NCBI GenBank assembly: GCA_022616275.1
Contig: JAKEFB010000080.1
Coordinates: 1-47,493 of the forward strand
DNA from: Chloroflexota bacterium
Lineage (GTDB): Bacteria; Chloroflexota; Anaerolineae; Promineifilales; Promineifilaceae
Length of the DNA stretch: 47,493 nt
Direction of reading: 5' to 3'
Numbering within the stretch: the first letter of the stretch is position 1; every line of letters starts with the position of its first letter. The translations under genes were made by a program, and so were the position numbers. The notes beneath the pieces are model-generated. The model was not told the origin of the DNA. It ran no database searches and saw only the letters and a program-made list of their open reading frames with translations. Below are positions 43,939 to 47,493 of the stretch, in pieces.

Positions 43939-46900
43939 TTAGGGTCTCTTGATTACCGGCAGGTACAACTCGTAAGTAACAGACGTTGGCGTCGCGTTAG
44001 TGGTGCCGGTGGCGCTGTCCGTCACCGACGAATCGGTGGTCGAGGTGGCGGTCAGAGTGAAGCTGTCGGTGCCACCAGGCCCGCTGGGTACCTGGACTTC
44101 GACGACGATTGTCGCCCACGACCCGGCCGTGATGCTAATCGGCGTGCTGGTTAGAAGCGTCGTCGGCCAGGTATTGCCGCTGATGGCCAGGTCGTAGCTG
44201 TCATCATTCTGCCCCCGGTTGACCAGGGTAAAGGTGTGGGTGATGACCTCGCCAGCCTGCGTATCAACGGTGCTGTCCGGTCCGAACTGGACAGCGTAAT
44301 TGGTCACGACGGGCGCATTCGGCAGGGGCCAGACATAGGCGCCACGGGAGCGGGTGAAGAGGGCCAGCGTGGTGAAGCCGGCGTCAATGGACATATCCCA
44401 GATCATGACGTTGGGCAAGCCGGCCTGGAAACGGTTCCAGGTGGGCGTTCCGGCGGTAATGTCGTCGGTGTAGTACAGCCCCCAATCAGTGCCGGCGAAG
44501 ACCTGCTGCGGGAAGTTGGGGTTGGCGATGATGGAGTCAACCGGAATGTTGGGCAGGTTGCCAGACTTGTCCAGCCAGGTGAAGGAGCCGCAATCGGCCG
44601 TGCAGGTGACCCGGAAGACGTGGCCGGGGGTGGCCGGGGTGTTCTGGTCGAAACCACCCACGGCGGCGTAGCCAATCAACGGGTTGGCCGGGTCGGTGGC
44701 CACGTCCAGGATCGGCCGGTTGGGCAAAACGGCATTGCTGCCGGTCACGTTGACCCAGGTAGCTGTGTTGAGCACGCCCTGGCCCAGGTCGAAGCCATAT
44801 TGGACGTTGCCGTCGTTGGTGCCGGCGATGGCCACCGTCTCGTCGCTGACGGCAAAGGCCAACTGGTTGATGAAGGAGCGGTCAGCCAGAGTGTTCTTGG
44901 TCAGGTCCGGGCTGTTGATGTACCAGGTCGTGCCGGGCGTGCCGCCAACGATGGTTTCCCAGACCCGGTAGCTGCCAGCAATCAGGTGGGCGCAGCCGGT
45001 TGGTGGGCAGTCGTATTTGTAGATCTCATAGGGGAAGACGAAGCTGAGCCGGCTATCGCTTACCCAGCCACCGGTGGCCGAGACCTGGCTGCTGTAAGGG
45101 CCGGCGACCGTGACGGCCAGGTTGCCGTTCTGGCTTTCCTGGTACCAGCGCTGGGCCAGGACCGGCTCGATGCGGGCGTACATGCCGTCGCCGCCCTTGC
45201 GGACCTGCCACATGGCCGGCCCCGGGTCGCCCGAAGACCAGACATAGACGGCCGAGCCGTTGTCCTGCGCCCCGGCGTTGATGCCCGGCTGGGCCGAATA
45301 GGCGAAGTTGGCGGTAATGTCGCCGGCGTACCACTCGATCGTCGGCAGCGTGTCGTTCATCTGGGTGAAGGCCACGGCCGCCGGGTTGGGGTCGTCGGCG
45401 TTGTCGGTGACGTAAATGCCGCCATCAGAGCCAACCAGGAGGCGGGAGGAATCACCAGCAATGTAAGCCCGGGCATGCTGATCTACATGAACGTCCTCGC
45501 CGCCACAGTAGCCGTCGGTCAGGTTAATGAACGTGTCGGCCCCATTCACCGAGCGATAGACGTCAATCTGGCTCAGGAAGACGACGTTGGGGTCGTTGGG
45601 GTCCACCACCACGCCGGCGTTGTACCAGGTTTGACCCATGCCGCCGCCGCAACCGCTGAAGTCGGCCGGGGTGGCTCGCTGGGTCCAGCTCGTGCCGCCG
45701 TTGGTGGTCTGCCAGACACCGATCGTCGCCCCGGGGTTCGTGTTGTTAGCCACCTGGGCGTAAATGACGTCGTTGTCGCTGGGGGCCATGGCCAGGTCAA
45801 TCCGGCCGACCAGGTCGTTGGCCGGGTTGCCGTCGCCGGTGCCGGCCGGCCAGCCCGTGTTCAGCAGCGTCCAACTGGCCGGGCAGCCGGAGGCCGGCAC
45901 GGTCGTCTTGTAGACGGCGTTGGCCCCGGTGTTGCTCAGGTCCGGCTGGACCGGTGTGCCAAAGCCGCGCGTGCCCACGGCGGCGTACAGGTCGGTGTTG
46001 GCGCCGGCGTCGCTGACAAGCAGGCCGGTAATGTCCTGCCGCTGGGTGACGTGGCTGTTGGTCAGGCAGGGGCCGCTCCAGTTGGCCCCGCCGTCGTAGG
46101 AGAAGTAGACGCCGGTCTTGGCCCCGACGATGACGTTGTCGCTGTCATTGGGGTCAACCTGGACCTTGCCGATGGCCTGGTACTGGGGAAAACCACCCGG
46201 CGGCACGGGGTAAGGCGGCGCGAAGACGCTCAACCCTAAAACCGTCCAGGTCGCGCCGGCGTCAACGCTCTTGAGCACGCCGGCCGCGCCAAAGCTGAAC
46301 GAGCCGTAGCGCAGGTCGCCAGTGCCGGCATAGATGGTGTTGTGGTCGTTGGGGTCCAGGACGATGTCGCCGATGGCAATGGTTGAGAGCAGCGGGTCGT
46401 CGGTGACCGCCGTCCAGGTGGTATTCTCGTCGCAGCAATTTTCGCTCTTCCACACCCCTCCGCCGTCAGAGCCAATGTAGGCGATATTGGGCGAAATCGG
46501 GTCGGAGACGGCTACGTTGGTCCGGCCGGCCACGTGGCCGTAGTTAAAGCAACTGATACAGCCGTCGCTTTGCAACGGCATGGGGCCGAGGGAGGTGAAC
46601 TGGGTCGGGTCCAGGTTCAGCGGTGAGCTACCCTCGCTGTTGTCGTAGACCACCTCGCCGGCCGGGATACCGCGTGGGACCAGGGCGTCCTGGGCGGCGG
46701 CCTCGACCAGCCAGCGCTGGTCAAACTGGCCAGTGGGGTAGGTGTAGCGGGTAGCCCAATAGTCGCCCATGCCGAGCAAGGCTTCGTTTTCGGCGGCCGG
46801 GTTTTCGCCCGGCTCAGCCAGATACCGTTCGCGCGCCGCGCCGGCCAGGCCCAGTTGATCGGCCTGGGCCTGGCGGGCCGTGGCGCTTTCCGGCGCCAAC

Positions 46901-46992
46901 GACGCCGGCCGTTGCAGCAGCCAGATCCCGGCCGTCAAGAGGACCAGGACAGGCAGCAAACGTAAAGGGGTTTTAATATTTCGCGACCTCAC
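43939..46992 (-). CDS. Secreted BNR/Asp-box beta-propeller protein with C-terminal NEW3-like domain
   Basis: 1017 residues, GTG start with GGAG eight bases upstream. An N-terminal signal or anchor (LLPVLVLLTAGIWLLQ) is followed by a propeller of sortilin/exo-xyloglucanase type with Asp-box motifs SVDAGATWT, SYDGGANWS and TTNGGTSWT and recurring VDPNDPN-type loops. Cysteine pairs (GCISCFN, ENCCDEN) suggest disulfides. Near 910-990 is a NEW3-like beta domain (VITHTFTLVNRGQNDDSYDL). The end TYELYLPVIKRP resembles the [10 protein letters not shown] tail of the CSLREA/C25 protein. Such propellers bind or degrade glycans; no catalytic residues can be assigned, so a binding or structural role is equally possible. 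Confidence 0.85.
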   Translation of the reverse strand: MRSRNIKTPLRLLPVLVLLTAGIWLLQRPASLAPESATARQAQADQLGLAGAARERYLAEPGENPAAENEALLGMGDYWATRYTYPTGQFDQRWLVEAAAQDALVPRGIPAGEVVYDNSEGSSPLNLDPTQFTSLGPMPLQSDGCISCFNYGHVAGRTNVAVSDPISPNIAYIGSDGGGVWKSENCCDENTTWTAVTDDPLLSTIAIGDIVLDPNDHNTIYAGTGDLRYGSFSFGAAGVLKSVDAGATWTVLGLSVFAPPYPVPPGGFPQYQAIGKVQVDPNDSDNVIVGAKTGVYFSYDGGANWSGPCLTNSHVTQRQDITGLLVSDAGANTDLYAAVGTRGFGTPVQPDLSNTGANAVYKTTVPASGCPASWTLLNTGWPAGTGDGNPANDLVGRIDLAMAPSDNDVIYAQVANNTNPGATIGVWQTTNGGTSWTQRATPADFSGCGGGMGQTWYNAGVVVDPNDPNVVFLSQIDVYRSVNGADTFINLTDGYCGGEDVHVDQHARAYIAGDSSRLLVGSDGGIYVTDNADDPNPAAVAFTQMNDTLPTIEWYAGDITANFAYSAQPGINAGAQDNGSAVYVWSSGDPGPAMWQVRKGGDGMYARIEPVLAQRWYQESQNGNLAVTVAGPYSSQVSATGGWVSDSRLSFVFPYEIYKYDCPPTGCAHLIAGSYRVWETIVGGTPGTTWYINSPDLTKNTLADRSFINQLAFAVSDETVAIAGTNDGNVQYGFDLGQGVLNTATWVNVTGSNAVLPNRPILDVATDPANPLIGYAAVGGFDQNTPATPGHVFRVTCTADCGSFTWLDKSGNLPNIPVDSIIANPNFPQQVFAGTDWGLYYTDDITAGTPTWNRFQAGLPNVMIWDMSIDAGFTTLALFTRSRGAYVWPLPNAPVVTNYAVQFGPDSTVDTQAGEVITHTFTLVNRGQNDDSYDLAISGNTWPTTLLTSTPISITAGSWATIVVEVQVPSGPGGTDSFTLTATSTTDSSVTDSATGTTNATPTSVTYELYLPVIKRP

Positions 46993-47493
46993 TGCAAACT
47001 CTCCTTGTAGAACTTGTCACAGGGGGCTACCCATCATGGCACAACAGGCTGACCGGCCGGTAGCCACTCATTGCCCGCCAGCGCAGGAAATTATACTCAC
47101 TAAAAGACGACCAGACTACAAAAGTCTGCCGGGATTTTTGTAGTCTCCTGAGCAAAATTAGATTAGATGACGGCAGTTGCGGCGCGTACGATGGGCTGGT
47201 TACAGCGGGGAATGGATTGTTCCGGCCGGCCTCATCGTTTTTCTTCCAGAACATGGGAGGCGGCCGGCGTGTAAAAACCGTCCAGGCAGGCTGGCGAGTG
47301 AGCAAAGAGGGGCGCTTCGAGGTGAAAGCGCCCCTCATGTCTTTATGTTCGATGAAGTGGAGATGCGATGGTTAGGATGCCACTGCAGTAGCAATTAGTA
47401 CGACAATGTCACATTTAAGGACTAGAACCGCTTCTAAGCCGGGATTTGCGTGAGCGAGTTCGATTGTCGAGATGTTTAACAACTAAATAAGCC
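46993..47493. other. 501-base terminal gap with two hairpins, no gene
   Basis: It contains the stem AGACTACAAAA / TTTTGTAGTCT (47113-47123, 47136-47146) and the stem GAGGGGCGCTT / AAGCGCCCCTC (47307-47317, 47326-47336). Short open frames have no recognisable protein features. The second hairpin is flanked by AAA and a later CTTT and may end a transcript from beyond the window. Confidence 0.5.
47307..47336. terminator. GAGGGGCGCTT hairpin
   Basis: Perfect 11-bp stem with an 8-base loop; A-rich before and ATGTCTTT after. It is a plausible but weak intrinsic terminator in either direction. Confidence 0.45.

Noticed and set aside
44236-46239. Long plus-strand frame of 667 codons opposite the BNR gene.
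   Set aside because: It mirrors the codon pattern of the real gene on the other strand, is rich in Val/Gly/Asp/Arg, and shows no domain.
47177-47398. A 73-codon plus-strand frame near the right end.
   Set aside because: It runs across a hairpin, has no good ribosome site, and shows no recognisable protein features.

Overview
The window is GC-rich chromosomal DNA with the look of a filamentous, activated-sludge type Chloroflexota (Anaerolineae/Caldilineae group, close to Candidatus Promineofilum). This placement is inferred from style, not from a marker gene. The grounds are very long secreted proteins with CSLREA, PKD and BNR-type domains, cyclase-ATPase-TPR giants, a DnaB/DnaD/DnaC-like primosome operon, an extreme density of CGGCCG/GGCCGG words, and hairpin-forming repeats in most intergenic gaps. 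No rRNA, tRNA, CRISPR array, transposase or integrase was found.

Layout. 1-1.5 kb: the end of an SRPBCC protein and a ribokinase-like PfkB kinase (+). 1.5-11.2 kb: a 2880-residue cyclic beta-1,2-glucan synthase whose start overlaps the end of a tandem-domain universal stress protein (-). 11.2-12.7 kb: a gap with palindromes, then pgeF (-), divergent from ftsK. 12.7-23.7 kb (+): ftsK, ubiE/menG, a DsbA-like lipoprotein with an in-frame UGA at the first position of its CxxC motif, an SDR dehydrogenase, a LysM membrane protein, a cyclic-nucleotide-binding protein, and a 1361-residue tandem class III cyclase/ATPase/TPR protein. 23.6-30.0 kb (-): a 2136-residue secreted protein with CSLREA beta-helix, hexapeptide, C25 (gingipain-like) and PKD parts. 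30.3-35.1 kb (-): DUF2283 protein, a double DnaC-like ATPase, a DnaD-like protein, dnaB carrying a mini-intein, and a DUF151 nuclease-family protein. 35.4-39.4 kb (-): a zinc metalloprotease lipoprotein, a trypsin-like protease and galE. 40.1-43.8 kb (+): icd, thiD, a GbsR-type regulator, a four-helix-bundle (S23) protein and the truncated remnant of a YjjX-type NTPase. 43.9-47.0 kb (-): a secreted BNR/Asp-box beta-propeller protein.

How the genes fit together. The dnaB, dnaD-like and dnaC-like genes are tightly packed and look like a helicase-loading operon. The cyclic-nucleotide-binding protein and the tandem cyclase next to it could be receptor and source of one second messenger. The cyclase appears to build one composite active site from two degenerate halves.

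Main points of interest. (1) The DsbA-like protein is a candidate selenoprotein. It has a UxxC motif, and a perfect 7-bp stem with a 5-nt loop starts its loop 17 nt after the UGA, with G at loop position 2, as expected of a bacterial SECIS element. (2) A GCGAGT/ACTCGC inverted-repeat family recurs in gaps. In one place its two arms enclose the S23 four-helix-bundle gene and abut an NTPase gene that has lost its N-terminal half, which suggests a small cargo-carrying mobile unit. (3) The DnaB mini-intein has no endonuclease and carries a REP-like palindrome in the linker where the endonuclease would sit.
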